From: Synechococcus sp. CC9605
Lineage (GTDB): Bacteria > Cyanobacteriota > Cyanobacteriia > PCC-6307 > Cyanobiaceae
Direction of reading: 5' to 3'
Assembly: GCF_000012625.1 (NCBI RefSeq)
Contig: NC_007516.1
Location: 558,001-622,000, forward strand
DNA: 64,000 nucleotides
Below the pieces are notes generated by a model. The model made no database searches, was not told the origin of the DNA, and saw only the letters and a list, made by a program, of their open reading frames with translations. Positions 45,844-55,703 of this stretch are shown here, one piece after another; within the stretch, counting starts at the first letter, position 1; every line of letters begins with the position of its first letter. The position numbers and the translations under genes are program-made.

Positions 45844-46648
45844 GGGGGATCCAGCGGATGTCATTAACAGCGCCCAGGGTTCGTGTCTCGGCGTTGGGTG
45901 AACTCAGCTGAACCAGATCAGGCCGGCCGGCGTAGATCTCCACCAGTTCAGGATTCTCAACCCTGCGTTCGCCGTTCAGGAGTCCTTCGAATTCCACAAT
46001 TCCCTCACGCCGTAAGGCGATCCAGCTGGGTTCCCTGCTGCTGATTGTGAGCCCCAGTTCTGCAGTCGGTGGCGCCGGAACGATGAGGGCATCGCTTTCA
46101 TCTGAAACCTCGGCCACCTCGAGATTGGCTTCGCTTGGCTCGAGATTGGCTTCGCTTGGCTCGAGATTGGCTTCGCTTGGCTCGAGGGTTGGATTGGCAG
46201 GTCTCAAGCTCTGGGCGAAGCGTTTGAACTCGGAGGCGTTGCTCCACACAACAAACCCAAGCCCAGCAAGCCCGGCGAGGGCCACAAGGGGAAGCGGATT
46301 GACTGCTCTCTGGAGTTGTGGAGTGATGCCCCGCGTTGTTGCCCTGGGATCTGGCCGTTTGGGCTCGCTGGTGTTGAGCGGGCCGAGGGCCTGAACCATG
46401 GCATCAGCATCCAAACCCAGGTGGGAGCTGAGCCGGCGCACCATGGCCTTGATGAACACGGGTTCAGGCAGTTCGGCTTGATCGCCGCGTTCCAGTGCCG
46501 CCAGTTGCTCTTCGCCCATGTGCATCTGGCTGGCGAGCTGGTTCTGGGTCAGGCCCGCCGCAGCTCGTGCTTCGGCCAATTGTCGTCCTGCTTCGACCAG
46601 CCCCGTGGCTTTGCCTTGGTCGTCCACAAGACTCGGCTCGTTCATCAA
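45827..46648 (-). CDS. RodZ-like HTH membrane protein
   Basis: A 273-residue protein with an N-terminal XRE-type helix-turn-helix (residues about 20-65; LAEARAAAGLTQNQLASQMHMGEEQLAALERGD), one membrane helix at about 118-134 (PLVALAGLAGLGFVVWS), a repeat linker, and a C-terminal DUF4115-type beta domain (LTISSREPSWIALRREG). That is the layout of RodZ, which links MreB to the membrane in rod-shaped cells. The linker holds three perfect PSEANLE units. The stop overlaps ppx. Confidence 0.88.
   Translation of the reverse strand: MMNEPSLVDDQGKATGLVEAGRQLAEARAAAGLTQNQLASQMHMGEEQLAALERGDQAELPEPVFIKAMVRRLSSHLGLDADAMVQALGPLNTSEPKRPDPRATTRGITPQLQRAVNPLPLVALAGLAGLGFVVWSNASEFKRFAQSLRPANPTLEPSEANLEPSEANLEPSEANLEVAEVSDESDALIVPAPPTAELGLTISSREPSWIALRREGIVEFEGLLNGERRVENPELVEIYAGRPDLVQLSSPNAETRTLGAVNDIRWIPLNPER
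46118..46192 (-). repeat. 21-bp tandem repeat within the RodZ-like gene
   Basis: Three identical 21-bp units, starting at 46118, 46139 and 46160, are followed by a partial fourth unit (to 46192). In the reading frame each unit gives PSEANLE, so copy number changes would not shift the frame. The repeat lies in the linker between the membrane helix and the DUF4115 domain. Confidence 0.97.
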
Positions 46649-46747
46649 TGGGTAGGTCGACCTAATTCAGGTCTGAACCTAAGCCCATTCCACAGTGCAG
46701 TCAGCACTTGGTGAACACTGTGTGTGGCTAAATGCCACCAAAAAACA

Positions 46748-46819
<72 letters not shown>

Positions 46820-46844
46820 GCACAAATCGATCTTAAACCACTGC

Positions 46845-47606
46845 CTATTGGGCCATCGGACGGAAGAGATGGTCATGGTCAGGCGAGTAAAGACGTGAGC
46901 GCTGAGGACCACCGGCGAGGGCCGGACTCACCACGTAGAGCGTTGTTCGAATCAGATTGCGTTCCCGGCTAACAGCAGCCATCTCCCTGAGAGGGACCAC
47001 GGTCAGCATCTGATCGGGCCAGCTCACTCGATGTCCGATGGCGACGGGCGTGTCGGCGGGGTAGTGCTGCAGAAGAGTGGTTTGCACCTCTTCAACGTGT
47101 CGTGCACTTAGATAGATGCAAAGGCTGGCGCGCAGGGCTGCCAGCCGATCCAGCTGTTCCCGTTCCGGCACGCCGGTGCGACCTCCAGCGCGACTGAGAA
47201 CAATGGTCTGCACCACGCCTGGAAGGGTGAGTTCGCTGGCAAGTCCGGCGGCTGCTGCTTGATAAGCGCTGATCCCAGGGATCACTTCCACAGGGATTTC
47301 GGCGTCACTCAAGGCGCAGATCTGCTCGTTAATGGCGCTGTAGAGCGCCGTGTCTCCGTCATGGAGCCGCACCACCCGTTTGCCTTGGCGCTGTCGATCG
47401 ATCAGCAACGGGATCAGGTCTTCGAGCGTGGTCGTGCTGGTACGGATCCTTTCGCAAGAAGCCGGAGCCAGATCTGCGATGGCAGGACAGACCAGGGAAT
47501 CCGTCCAGACCAGCACATCGGCCTTGTTCAGACGTTCAGCCGCGCGAAGGGTGAGCAGGTCTGGAGCACCCGGGCCTGCTCCGACGAAACTGACAACGTG
47601 ACTCAA
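46845..47606 (-). CDS. cobM: Precorrin-4 C11-methyltransferase
   Basis: SAM-dependent step of the cobamide pathway. The 253-residue product has the tetrapyrrole methylase signature [26 protein letters not shown], the [17 protein letters not shown] region that contacts the substrate, and [22 protein letters not shown]. Its four-base overlap with lgt upstream is organisational. Together with the UPF0284 gene it hints that cobamide synthesis is active in this organism, which is consistent with marine Synechococcus. Confidence 0.95.
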   Translation of the reverse strand: MSHVVSFVGAGPGAPDLLTLRAAERLNKADVLVWTDSLVCPAIADLAPASCERIRTSTTTLEDLIPLLIDRQRQGKRVVRLHDGDTALYSAINEQICALSDAEIPVEVIPGISAYQAAAAGLASELTLPGVVQTIVLSRAGGRTGVPEREQLDRLAALRASLCIYLSARHVEEVQTTLLQHYPADTPVAIGHRVSWPDQMLTVVPLREMAAVSRERNLIRTTLYVVSPALAGGPQRSRLYSPDHDHLFRPMAQ

Positions 47607-48481
47607 CTGCGTTGGCCTGATGGATCAGGCAAGGGTTGCTTTCGTCCGTATAGCCACCAAAGCCCGATCATGCCCAGCGCCACCAAGGTGCAACTCATCA
47701 ACTGTGCAATGCGGATTCCCCCATCGCATGCCGGTGGAAGCGATCCGATGCAGAGGGGATCAATGCGCAGACCTTCGATCCAGACGCGGCCGAGGCTGTA
47801 CCCCACCAAATACACACAACTCATGGCCCCAGATGGGAGCATCCCTGGAGCTTTCAGTCCGCGGCGAAAGAGCAGCACCAGCAGTCCGAAGAGCAGCAGG
47901 TTCCAGATCGATTCGTAGAGGAACGTCGGGTGGAAGAACTCCAATGTGCCGTAGATCACCGGGCGGCTCTGCGCCTGGATGAACAGCTTCCACGGCAGAT
48001 CCGTTGGAACCCCGAAGGCCTCTGAATTGAAGAAATTCCCCCAGCGCCCGATGGCCTGCCCCAAGGCCACGGAAGGAACCAGAACATCCAGCACATCCCA
48101 GAAGGGTTGCCGGCGCCAGCGGCAGAACAGGATCAGCGTGAGTGTTCCCGCCAGCAGAGCACCGTGGATGGCAATGCCTCCTTCCCAGATCGCCAGGGCC
48201 TTGAGCGGGTGGGAGGCGTAGTTGTGCCATTCGAAGGCCACGTAGTAGATACGTGCTCCGATGACGGCGAACAGCACGAGCAATGGCAGCAGGTCGCTGA
48301 TCAGGCCGTTTTCCAGCTGTCGCAGCTTGGCCAGGCGGCTGGAGAGGTTCAGTCCAATCAACACGGCTGTTGCAATGAGCAGCCCGTACCAACGGAGAGG
48401 AAGGAACCAGTTTTCGGTATGAGGCAAAAATTCCCCTGGCGACTGGAAGGTCGCCAGGGGAAACAGGGCTTCAACAGCCAT
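47603..48481 (-). CDS. lgt: Prolipoprotein diacylglyceryl transferase
   Basis: Adds diacylglycerol to the lipobox Cys of lipoprotein precursors. The 292-residue product has about seven helices, [23 protein letters not shown]-like opening, [55 protein letters not shown] (the family signature) and [15 protein letters not shown]. The ATG at 48481 is five bases from the petA stop. A strong terminator hairpin lies within codons about 7-19, so either lgt is transcribed separately or from readthrough, or the true start is further in (a TTG follows at about codon 20). Confidence 0.93.
   Translation of the reverse strand: MAVEALFPLATFQSPGEFLPHTENWFLPLRWYGLLIATAVLIGLNLSSRLAKLRQLENGLISDLLPLLVLFAVIGARIYYVAFEWHNYASHPLKALAIWEGGIAIHGALLAGTLTLILFCRWRRQPFWDVLDVLVPSVALGQAIGRWGNFFNSEAFGVPTDLPWKLFIQAQSRPVIYGTLEFFHPTFLYESIWNLLLFGLLVLLFRRGLKAPGMLPSGAMSCVYLVGYSLGRVWIEGLRIDPLCIGSLPPACDGGIRIAQLMSCTLVALGMIGLWWLYGRKQPLPDPSGQRS
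48426..48462 (-). terminator. Rho-independent terminator of petC-petA, inside lgt 5' codons
   Basis: On the minus strand a perfect 13-bp stem (arms 48450-48462 and 48431-48443, 6-nt loop) is followed at once by five T's (48430-48426). The stem is GC-rich with TTCCCCTGGCGAC as one arm. It lies 25 bases after the petA stop and inside lgt as annotated. Confidence 0.85.
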
Positions 48482-48486
48482 AGCGA

Positions 48487-49419
48487 TCAGACGCCCTCAG
48501 CTGCCTGAACTTTTTCGATCTGCCTCTTCTTCAGAACCAGCATGATCTGAGCCAAAGCCACAGCCGCGAAGAAGGCGAGCAAGCCATAGATCCGAACGGG
48601 GTTCTGAAGAACGATCTCTGCGTCGACCTGGCCGAAGCCGCCCACGTTGGGGTCGTTGGTCAGGGCAGTACCAGCTTCGATGCTGTCGCCAACGCTGACC
48701 AGAACCTCAGGTCCCACAGGAATGGTCTCGCTCACGCTGCTGCCGTCAGCAGCCTTGATGCTGACCACGCTCGCGCCGTTGTCGCCGGGTTCGATCGAGG
48801 CAATGGTGCCGCTGGCAGGAGCAGTGTAAATAGTGTTGTTGCTTTTATCGCCGGTGGGATACACCTGGCCACGGCCGCGGTTGCCACCCACGTGGATTTG
48901 GTATTTGCCGAAGTGGATGTTGCTGTCGGTGGCGGGATCAGGAGAGAGAACAGGGAAGACGATCTCTTGGTGCTCGTCACCAGGAATTGGTCCCACCAGC
49001 AGGATGTTGGGCTGCTCGTCGCTGTACTGGGTGAAGTAAACCCCTTCGGTCTCTTCCTTGATCTCGTCGGTCCAGCGGTCCTGAGGAGCCAGGGTGAATC
49101 CGTCAGGAAGCATCACAACAGCGCCCACCTGAAGACCCACATCGCTGCCGTCAGCACCGATCTCCTGGAGACCGTTCTCATAGGGAACCCTCACGCTGGC
49201 GGTGAAGACGCTGTCGGGGAGGACCGATTGAGGAACTTCAGCCTGGGTGAGCTTTTTGGCCAGGTGGCAGTTGGCGCAAACAATCTTGCCGGTGGCTTCC
49301 CGGGGGCTGTCGTAGTTCTGTTGAGCCCAGAAGGGGTAGGCCCAGCTTGCAGCTGGGGCAATCAGCAGAGCCAGTCCGATGACCAGTGATCCAAGGAAAA
49401 GCGAAAGGTGACGACGCAT
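48487..49419 (-). CDS. petA: Cytochrome f
   Basis: Heme-bearing subunit of cytochrome b6f that passes electrons to plastocyanin or cytochrome c6. The 310-residue precursor has a signal peptide ([19 protein letters not shown], cleaved before [12 protein letters not shown], where the Tyr supplies a heme ligand), the c-type site CANCH in [13 protein letters not shown], and a C-terminal anchor ([21 protein letters not shown]). ATG at 49419 is the correct start. petC lies 38 bp upstream on the same strand. Confidence 0.98.
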   Translation of the reverse strand: MRRHLSLFLGSLVIGLALLIAPAASWAYPFWAQQNYDSPREATGKIVCANCHLAKKLTQAEVPQSVLPDSVFTASVRVPYENGLQEIGADGSDVGLQVGAVVMLPDGFTLAPQDRWTDEIKEETEGVYFTQYSDEQPNILLVGPIPGDEHQEIVFPVLSPDPATDSNIHFGKYQIHVGGNRGRGQVYPTGDKSNNTIYTAPASGTIASIEPGDNGASVVSIKAADGSSVSETIPVGPEVLVSVGDSIEAGTALTNDPNVGGFGQVDAEIVLQNPVRIYGLLAFFAAVALAQIMLVLKKRQIEKVQAAEGV

Positions 49420-49457
49420 GGGACGGTGAGGGGATGCAGGCGTAGGGAAGGGAAAAA

Positions 49458-49994
49458 TCAGGCCCACCAGGGCTTATCACCAGTTCGGAAGTCGGTCTCG
49501 GTCCACTGGCTTACGAACACGTTGTCGTTCTCCACGCTGACGTTGGCCAGGGCCAGAGAGAGAGGGGCAGGGCCACGAACCACCTTGCCGGTGGAGTCGT
49601 ACTGACTGCCATGGCAAGGACACATGAACTTGTTAGCACCGCTGTTCCAGGGAACGACGCAACCGAGGTGGGTGCAGATGGCGTTGATGCCATAGCTGCC
49701 GATGGCGTCCTCGCCTTCGACGATCAGATAGGTGGGATCACCCTTGAGGCCCTGTACAAGGCTGCGATCGCCCTCGGGGTGGCTGGAGAGCCAACCGCTG
49801 GCTGTGATGGGATTGCCCAGCTCATCTTTGGCACTGGTCCCACCGCCGCTGCCGGCGGCCTTGGGGGGAATGAAGTAGTTGGCCACCGGGTAGAGGGCTC
49901 CCAGGGCGACACCAGTGACGGAGCCGAACGTCAGCAGATTCATGAACTGCCGACGACCCATTCCGGGCACATCGCTCGAGGAAAGTTGGGTCAT
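49458..49994 (-). CDS. petC: Rieske iron-sulfur protein of cytochrome b6f
   Basis: A 178-residue protein with a twin-arginine anchor ([29 protein letters not shown]) and the 2Fe-2S box 1 CTHLGC and box 2 CPCHGS. Electron donor to cytochrome f. Tat export fits the tatC gene 0.4 kb away. Upstream (minus strand) TTGACA at 50052-50047 and CATAAT follow, but the 14-base spacing is short for a standard promoter. Confidence 0.98.
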   Translation of the reverse strand: MTQLSSSDVPGMGRRQFMNLLTFGSVTGVALGALYPVANYFIPPKAAGSGGGTSAKDELGNPITASGWLSSHPEGDRSLVQGLKGDPTYLIVEGEDAIGSYGINAICTHLGCVVPWNSGANKFMCPCHGSQYDSTGKVVRGPAPLSLALANVSVENDNVFVSQWTETDFRTGDKPWWA

Positions 49995-50041
49995 GGCGGA
50001 CGTTCATCCAGCTCGGAATGACATTCATTATGGATGCTTAA

Positions 50042-50458
50042 GTGCCTGTCAAGCTTTGCAACGACTGGTGTCTTCCTGTCCCTGCCTCTTCTGCTTCTGT
50101 GCTTGAAATCGCCAAGCCCGTGCCCGAGCCGCCGCTCAGTGTCGATGAGGTGATCGCCTGTTTACGCCAGCGCTGGCGGGCGACTTACGACCTACAGCTG
50201 GTGGTTCGACGCCGTCGTTTATACCTCCAGGTGATGTGGGCCTATCTCGAGCAACAGTCGTTTCCGATGGACCTTGAGGCCTATCGCCAGCATCTCGGTG
50301 AAGTGCTGGATGTTGTGAATCGTCTTGGTTTGGCGGGTGAAGTGCGCCAATGGCTGGGTTCCACCCGTGATAAACCCCGTCTCGGCAAGGCGTTGAGTCT
50401 TCCGCTTGAGGCGACGGGGCCGGAGGCGGAAACGCTGATCAAAGAGTTTCTGGTCTGA
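50042..50458 (+). CDS. DUF3067 family protein
   Basis: A 138-residue product with the DUF3067 core: PLSVDEVIACLRQRWRATYDLQLVVRRRRLYLQVMWAYLEQQSFPM and LEAYRQHLGEVLDVVNRLGLAGEVRQWLG, found in cyanobacteria and plants. Function is not known to me. GTG at 50042 or GTG at 50099 may start it; the second begins VLEIAKPVPEP. The stop overlaps the convergent tatC gene by 20 bases. Confidence 0.85.
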   Translation: MPVKLCNDWCLPVPASSASVLEIAKPVPEPPLSVDEVIACLRQRWRATYDLQLVVRRRRLYLQVMWAYLEQQSFPMDLEAYRQHLGEVLDVVNRLGLAGEVRQWLGSTRDKPRLGKALSLPLEATGPEAETLIKEFLV

Positions 50459-51242
50459 AGGATTCGGTCAGGGCCACCAGGCCGACTCCGATCAGGAACA
50501 GTGCCGTGATGGCTCCAGCCAGCAGCAACATCGTGATCGGATCGGTGGATGGCGTCAGCACAGCGCCAGCCAGGGCTGAGCCCAACACAACCCAGCGCCA
50601 GGCCCCAAGCATCGGCCTCCAGCGCACCAGCCCCAGGGCCCCGAGGAGCAGCTGCAGCACGGGGAGCTGAAATGCCAGCCCGGTGGCCAGCATCAGCAGC
50701 AGAACAAAATCCAGGTAGCGCTCGATCGACCAGAGCGGCTCCACCACATCGGCGCCGTAACTCACCAGAAAACGCAGGGCGGCTGGAACTAAGGCCCACC
50801 AGGCAAAGGCCAGGCCCGTCATGAACAGCACTGCGGAGCCGGCGACGGCAGGGGCAATCAGGCGTCGTTCGCGGATCGTCAGGCCCGGCAGCACGAAGGC
50901 CAGGATCTGGAACAGCACGTAGGGCAGGGCCAGGGTGAGGCCGGCGTAGCCGGCCACCTTCAGCGAGACGAACAGAAACTCACCCGGCGCGAGTTGAAGA
51001 AAATGAATTCCGCTGGCTGGCGCTTCCAGCAGGCGCACCAGCGGTTTAACCCCCAGCAGGCAGGTCAGCGCTGCAACGACAACGGCCAGCAAGCTGCGCA
51101 GAACCCGTTGACGCAGTTCCTCAAGGTGATCCACCAGAGGCATCTCCACCTCATTGGGTAGATCGGCATCGCCAGGTGGCCTCCCAATGCGAATGGGTGG
51201 TGGTGGTTGCAGAGCTGGGGGACCTTCGGGGCGCTCAGACAC
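50439..51242 (-). CDS. tatC: Twin-arginine translocase subunit TatC
   Basis: Receptor subunit of the Tat pathway, which exports folded proteins including the Rieske protein. The 267-residue product has an N-terminal Pro-rich tail, then MPLVDHLEELRQRVLRSLLAVV (the family opening) and six helices, with FVSLKVAGYAGLTLALPYVLFQILAFVLPGL and AFAWWALVPAALRFL. The start at 51242 gives a longer Pro-rich N-terminus than some homologues. No tatA in the window. Confidence 0.95.
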   Translation of the reverse strand: MSERPEGPPALQPPPPIRIGRPPGDADLPNEVEMPLVDHLEELRQRVLRSLLAVVVAALTCLLGVKPLVRLLEAPASGIHFLQLAPGEFLFVSLKVAGYAGLTLALPYVLFQILAFVLPGLTIRERRLIAPAVAGSAVLFMTGLAFAWWALVPAALRFLVSYGADVVEPLWSIERYLDFVLLLMLATGLAFQLPVLQLLLGALGLVRWRPMLGAWRWVVLGSALAGAVLTPSTDPITMLLLAGAITALFLIGVGLVALTESFRPETL

Positions 51243-51268
51243 GGACGCGGGTCGGGCGGCGCAACAGG

Positions 51269-52948
51269 TCAGCCCGAATGTGGGCTCAGGCTAGGGGCAA
51301 GCAGCCGCTCTTCCGCGCCCTGGGGATCCCCCCAGCGGATTTCAGCCTGACCATGGCGCACGGTGCCCGGGCCGGCACCAGGAATGCGCTGCAGCTGATC
51401 GGTGGGCACCATCACAACCGCCACCCGCGTGTTGCCCCGAGCGCGGCTGAAATAGGCCGCCAGATCCGTTGCCATCGACAGGTCGGATTCCTCGGCCAAC
51501 CCGTTGGAACTCTTCAGCACCACATGGCTTCCTGGGCATTCCTGGGCGTGAAACCAGAGGTCACCACTGCGGGCTTGCCGCAGCGAGATCCAATCGTTCT
51601 GGCGGTGGTTCCGCCCCACCTGCACCTTGAGACCTCCCGGAGTGGTCAGTTCCAGCGGCTTGGGCTGGTCCCGTTGACGCTGCTGTCGCGTGGAGCGACG
51701 GCGTTCCTTGGGCTGCAACAGCTCATCGAGTTCCTCCCGCAGATCATTCAGGGCGGAGAGGCGCGCCGAGCCGTCCTGCCAGGTCGCGCTCAGTTGATCC
51801 TCGATGAAGGTTTCGCTCTCACTGATCAGCTCAAGACGTTGCTGATGGTGCTCTAGCCGCTGCTCGAGGATCGGGCGCGATCTCCGCAGTTTTTTGGCCC
51901 GGCGATAGAGCGACTGGGCTTCATCGACCTGGTCGCGGCTTGGATTGCCAAGGCAGAGGAGAGCGTCCGCCTGGCGTTGAAGGGCCCCGTGCCCGTCAGT
52001 GGCGCTCAGGCGCTGGTGTTGGTCTTCCTGGGCGGACTGTTCTTTGCTGCGCCACCGCTCCAAGCGTTGACGCAGGTCATGGCTGACCCGTGCCAGGGCC
52101 CGTTGCTCTTGGCAGTGCTGGTGCAGGGATCCCAGCGTGAGCGCCAGAGCGGGTTGTGGATGCACCTCGCCACGGGGAGATCCCCAGACCCGGTAACGAC
52201 CATCGTTCTCCACCACGAGGGCGAACTGCTCACGTTCGAGCTGGTCTAACCAGAGAGACCAGCGCTCAAAGAGATGGTTCCAGTGGCGTGCATCCAGGCT
52301 GTCCACCGGGGTATTCACGTGGTCACCGGCGAGCTGTAGAGCCAGGGCTGGGCTGATCCCCTGATAGGTCTGCTGCAGGGCCTTGCGCAGGGGGATCGGA
52401 ACGAGAGAAAGCCGCTCCCTCCAGCGTTCAAAGCCCTCCGTTCGATCTGGTGCCAACCCCTGCAGCATCGGCGGTGGGCTGTAGGAATCACCGGTGGACA
52501 GAGGGCGCACGCGGGACTGATGGTCCCGGACCTGTCGCCCCAGGGCAATGATCCGGCGCTGCTCATCGAGCAGCAGCAGGTTGCTGTGCCGTCCCATCAG
52601 CTCCAGCACGAGAACCCGCTGGATCGGTTCCCCAGGGCGTTGGGCAAACCGGAATTCCACCACCCGTTCAAAGCCGCTTTGGTGGAGCTCTACCAGAGCC
52701 AGTTGGCGGAGGCTGTGTTGCAACTGTTGGGCGAAGGTGCTGCCGCTGCCGCTGCGCGGGGGAGGGTTGACCTCCACCAGCCGAGGTGCGTCGGCTTGCC
52801 AGCTCAGTTCCAGCCACACCATCCCCTCGAGGCTGCGGCATCCCAGTTGAATCGTTGCCGGGCCCGGTTGTTGGGCCTTCTCGAAGCGGCTGGGCAACAG
52901 CTTCGGGCGCAGATCCCAGAGCACCGCGCGAAGCGTGGTGAGATCCAT
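51269..52948 (-). CDS. rqcH: RqcH/NEMF-like NFACT protein
   Basis: Ribosome quality-control factor that adds C-terminal Ala tails to peptides on stalled large subunits in bacteria. The 559-residue product has an NFACT-N domain ([29 protein letters not shown]), a helical coiled-coil middle and a C-terminal NFACT-R domain ([38 protein letters not shown]). ATG at 52948 is preferred to an extension back to 52996 into gmk territory. gmk diverges 86 bp away. Confidence 0.9.
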
Positions 52949-53034
52949 TGGCTGCAGGCTGGTGGAAGCGTTCACCTGGAGCACCGAGCGGGGCAATGGG
53001 GCTTCCTACTCTGCTGACCCACGCAGACGCCGCG

Positions 53035-53592
53035 ATGTCCACCAGTGGAAAGCTCACCTTGATCACCGGCCCCAGTGGCGTCGGCAAGGGAACCCTGGTG
53101 AACCAGCTGCTGGAACGGCATCCCCAGATCTGGCTGTCGGTGTCGGCCACCACCCGTTCGCCGCGCCAGGGGGAGCAGGACGGCATCAACTACTTCTTCC
53201 ACAGCCGTGCGGGGTTTGAGGCCTTGGTGGAGCAGGGAGGTTTTCTTGAGTGGGCGGAATTTGCGGGGAATTGCTACGGCACCCCCCGAGGTCCCGTTGA
53301 GCAACAGATGGCGGCGGGGCGCCCCGTGCTGCTGGAGATTGAGCTTGAAGGTGCCCGTCAGGTGCGTCGCAGTTTTCCGGACGGTTTTCAGATTTTTCTG
53401 GCTCCCCCCAGCTTTGATGAGTTGGAGCGCCGGATTCGGGGGCGCGGAACCGATTCAGAGGACGCCATTCAGCGCCGCCTGACTCGCGCTCGCGAAGAAC
53501 TCGAGGCCCAACAGGAATTCGACGCTGTCGTGATCAATGACGATCTCGAATCAGCGTTGAACCAGGTGGAGACCCTGATGGGGCTGGGATGA
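53035..53592 (+). CDS. gmk: Guanylate kinase
   Basis: Phosphorylates GMP to GDP. The 185-residue product starts [21 protein letters not shown] with the P-loop, followed by [21 protein letters not shown] (GMP-binding) and [19 protein letters not shown] at 53035 is chosen because upstream in-frame codons overlap the rqcH promoter region. Its 3' gap runs into the psaJ terminator area. Confidence 0.97.
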
Positions 53593-53657
53593 CGCGGAGC
53601 TGAGCTTCGCAACACCGATCGACGCAACATTGATCGTCGGCAAGGTGGTGCAGTCAC

Positions 53658-53684
53658 AAAAAAAAGGGAACGCGAGGTTCCCTT
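53658..53684 (-). terminator. Rho-independent terminator of psaF-psaJ
   Basis: On the minus strand an 8-bp stem (arms 53677-53684 and 53664-53671) with a 5-base loop is followed by T's (53665-53658 are A on the plus strand). It lies 24 bases after the psaJ stop. Confidence 0.85.
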
Positions 53685-53707
53685 GACTCTTAAAGTTCAC
53701 CCCAGAT

Positions 53708-53824
53708 TCACATCGGGTGGAAGAGGAGATCTGGGAAGAAGCGGTTCCACTCGATCAGGATTCCTGCGGTGGCGGTGAACCAGATGGCTGCAACCACTGG
53801 AGCTGCGGTCAGAAACTTGTTCAT
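53708..53824 (-). CDS. psaJ: Photosystem I subunit IX (PsaJ)
   Basis: A 38-residue single-span protein [21 protein letters not shown] followed by [17 protein letters not shown], the known PsaJ pattern; it stabilises PsaF in photosystem I. ATG at 53824, TGA at 53708-53710. Paired with psaF 32 bp upstream. Confidence 0.98.
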   Translation of the reverse strand: MNKFLTAAPVVAAIWFTATAGILIEWNRFFPDLLFHPM

Positions 53825-53856
53825 TGTTGAGGGAGCAATGGTTGAAGTCGTCGGAA

Positions 53857-54333
53857 TCAGCGTGGTGAAACGGTCACCTTGCTGTCGTCTTCGAGCAGCT
53901 TGCCGCTGGTGAATTCACCGAAAGCAGCCAGAGGCCAGGTGGCAGCAGCCAGAAGGCTCTTGATGGCGATGCTGCGATCGATAAAGATTTCGTATTGGGC
54001 AGCATTCTTGCCGCGAGTTGCTTTCAAGTACTCACGACCAGCCCAGCCGATGCAGCCGGCGACGTACAGGAACATGATCCCGGGATAGACAAAATCACCG
54101 GCATGGCTCCAGCGGCCATCGACGATCAGGTGGGGAAGGCCATCGTCACCACAGGAGGCCTGGCTGTACATCTCGAAGCGAGCTTTGGCCTGAGGCGTGG
54201 TGGCAGCGGCAGCACGTTGCTGGAAGCGGGCACTTTCTGAGCAGGGTGTGAGGCCAGCCACATCCGCCTTGGCGACGGGGGCGAAGCCGAACACCAGGAG
54301 TGCTGAAAGCACGACGGCGAAGAGACGACGCAT
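53857..54333 (-). CDS. psaF: Photosystem I subunit III (PsaF)
   Basis: A 158-residue precursor with signal peptide ([23 protein letters not shown]), mature start [20 protein letters not shown], and the hydrophobic [19 protein letters not shown] helix. Binds the plastocyanin/cytochrome c6 docking side of PSI. Start at 54333; the frame upstream is rejected. AGAGGAAT lies before the ATG. tsaD diverges 77 bp away. Confidence 0.98.
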   Translation of the reverse strand: MRRLFAVVLSALLVFGFAPVAKADVAGLTPCSESARFQQRAAAATTPQAKARFEMYSQASCGDDGLPHLIVDGRWSHAGDFVYPGIMFLYVAGCIGWAGREYLKATRGKNAAQYEIFIDRSIAIKSLLAAATWPLAAFGEFTSGKLLEDDSKVTVSPR

Positions 54334-54410
54334 CGGAACAATTCCTCTGAACGGTGCCCCGAAAGGGCAAGATGTCACAAGTTGGACAGTAGGGGAGGCG
54401 CATCGCTTCG

Positions 54411-55484
54411 ATGCATGCAGTGCTTGCCCTCGAAACAAGTTGTGACGAGTCCGCTGCAGCGGTCCTGCGCCGTCACGCTGATGGGCGAATCGACGTTCTG
54501 GCCTCGCGGATTGCATCTCAGGTTGAGGAGCATGCCCGTTGGGGTGGTGTGGTGCCCGAAATCGCTTCGCGCCGCCACGTTGAGGCCCTGCCGGGGCTGG
54601 TGGAGGCCGTGGTTGACGAGGCGGGCGTCACTCTGGGGCAGCTGGATGCCATCGCGGCCACGATCACTCCAGGTCTGGCAGGGGCTCTGATGGTGGCCTC
54701 GGTGACCGGCCGAACCCTTGCCGCGCTGCATCAGCGCCCCTTCCTCGGCGTTCATCATCTGGAGGGCCATCTGGCCTCTGTGATGCTTGGAGATGTTCCA
54801 CAGCAAGCTCCTTATCTGGTGTTGCTGGTGAGTGGGGGCCACACCGAGCTGATTCTTGTGGCTGAGGACGGCGGGATGACGCGGCTCGGCCGAAGCCATG
54901 ACGATGCCGCTGGAGAGGCTTTCGACAAGGTGGCCCGCCTGCTCGGTTTGGGATATCCCGGGGGTCCTGCCATCCAGGCTGTAGCCGAAACGGGTGATGC
55001 AACGCGCTTTCGCCTGCCCAAGGGGCGGATTTCATTGCCGGGCGGCGGTTTTCACCCCTACGACTTTTCCTTCAGTGGTCTGAAGACCGCCATGCTCCGC
55101 ACCGTGGAAACCCTGCGGCAAACCACCGATTCGCTGCCTCTTGCCGACCTGGCCGCCAGTTTCGAACAGGTGGTGGCCGATGTTCTGGTGCAGCGCAGCC
55201 TTCGCTGTGCCGCAGACCATGGTGTTCAGCAACTGGTGATGGTCGGCGGTGTCGCCGCGAACCGTCGCTTGCGTCAAAGCATGCTCGAACAGGGAAATCA
55301 GCGGGGCATAGCGGTTTCCATCGCTCCGCTGGCCTTCTGCACCGACAACGCCGCCATGATCGGAGCTGCGGCCTTGATGCGTCTGGGCCAGAACGCCGCT
55401 TGCACCTCTTTTGAATCAGGCGTTGCAGCCCGCTGGCCTCTGGATCAGGCCAATGCGCTTTACACACCGGACCCACCCTTTTAG
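54411..55484 (+). CDS. tsaD: tRNA N6-adenosine threonylcarbamoyltransferase TsaD
   Basis: Transfers threonylcarbamoyl to A37 of ANN-decoding tRNAs. The 357-residue protein starts [19 protein letters not shown], with the metal-binding [11 protein letters not shown] (HxxxH), [13 protein letters not shown], and [23 protein letters not shown]. Essential in most bacteria. The 77-bp gap to psaF carries both promoters. Confidence 0.97.
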   Translation: MHAVLALETSCDESAAAVLRRHADGRIDVLASRIASQVEEHARWGGVVPEIASRRHVEALPGLVEAVVDEAGVTLGQLDAIAATITPGLAGALMVASVTGRTLAALHQRPFLGVHHLEGHLASVMLGDVPQQAPYLVLLVSGGHTELILVAEDGGMTRLGRSHDDAAGEAFDKVARLLGLGYPGGPAIQAVAETGDATRFRLPKGRISLPGGGFHPYDFSFSGLKTAMLRTVETLRQTTDSLPLADLAASFEQVVADVLVQRSLRCAADHGVQQLVMVGGVAANRRLRQSMLEQGNQRGIAVSIAPLAFCTDNAAMIGAAALMRLGQNAACTSFESGVAARWPLDQANALYTPDPPF

Positions 55485-55499
55485 GAAAGCCTTTTAGGC

Positions 55500-55703
55500 T
55501 TGGACGCACTGTTCGGTCTCTGCGTCGTGGTCCAACCGGAAACCAGATCAGATGCTCCAGAGCCCGTTGAGGCTGATGAGCTGAACGCCTGGAAGCGTGG
55601 CTTCACCCCACAGGCCGAAATCTGGAATGGCCGTCTGGCGATGATCGGCCTCTCCGCAGGGATCGCTGTTGTGTTGTTGGTGCGTGTGTTCAGCGGTGGC
55701 TGA
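55500..55703 (+). CDS. High-light-inducible protein (HLIP/SCP)
   Basis: A 67-residue protein with one chlorophyll-binding helix. The CAB/ELIP signature AEIWNGRLAMIGLSAGIAVV is near its C-terminus, preceded by an acidic Pro-rich stretch (APEPVEADELNAWKRGF). HLIPs bind chlorophyll and protect photosystems under strong light. No ATG: TTG at 55500 or GTG at 55527 starts it. It lies 15 bp downstream of tsaD. Confidence 0.93.
   Translation: MDALFGLCVVVQPETRSDAPEPVEADELNAWKRGFTPQAEIWNGRLAMIGLSAGIAVVLLVRVFSGG

Noticed and set aside
46118-46192. Tandem repeat as a CRISPR array
   Set aside because: Units are contiguous without spacers and are read in frame within a protein-coding gene.
46728-46746. 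Hairpin GTGGC-TAAAT-GCCAC beside tRNA-Val as a terminator
   Set aside because: The A-run is on the wrong side for the minus-strand tRNA; on that strand no T-run follows the stem.
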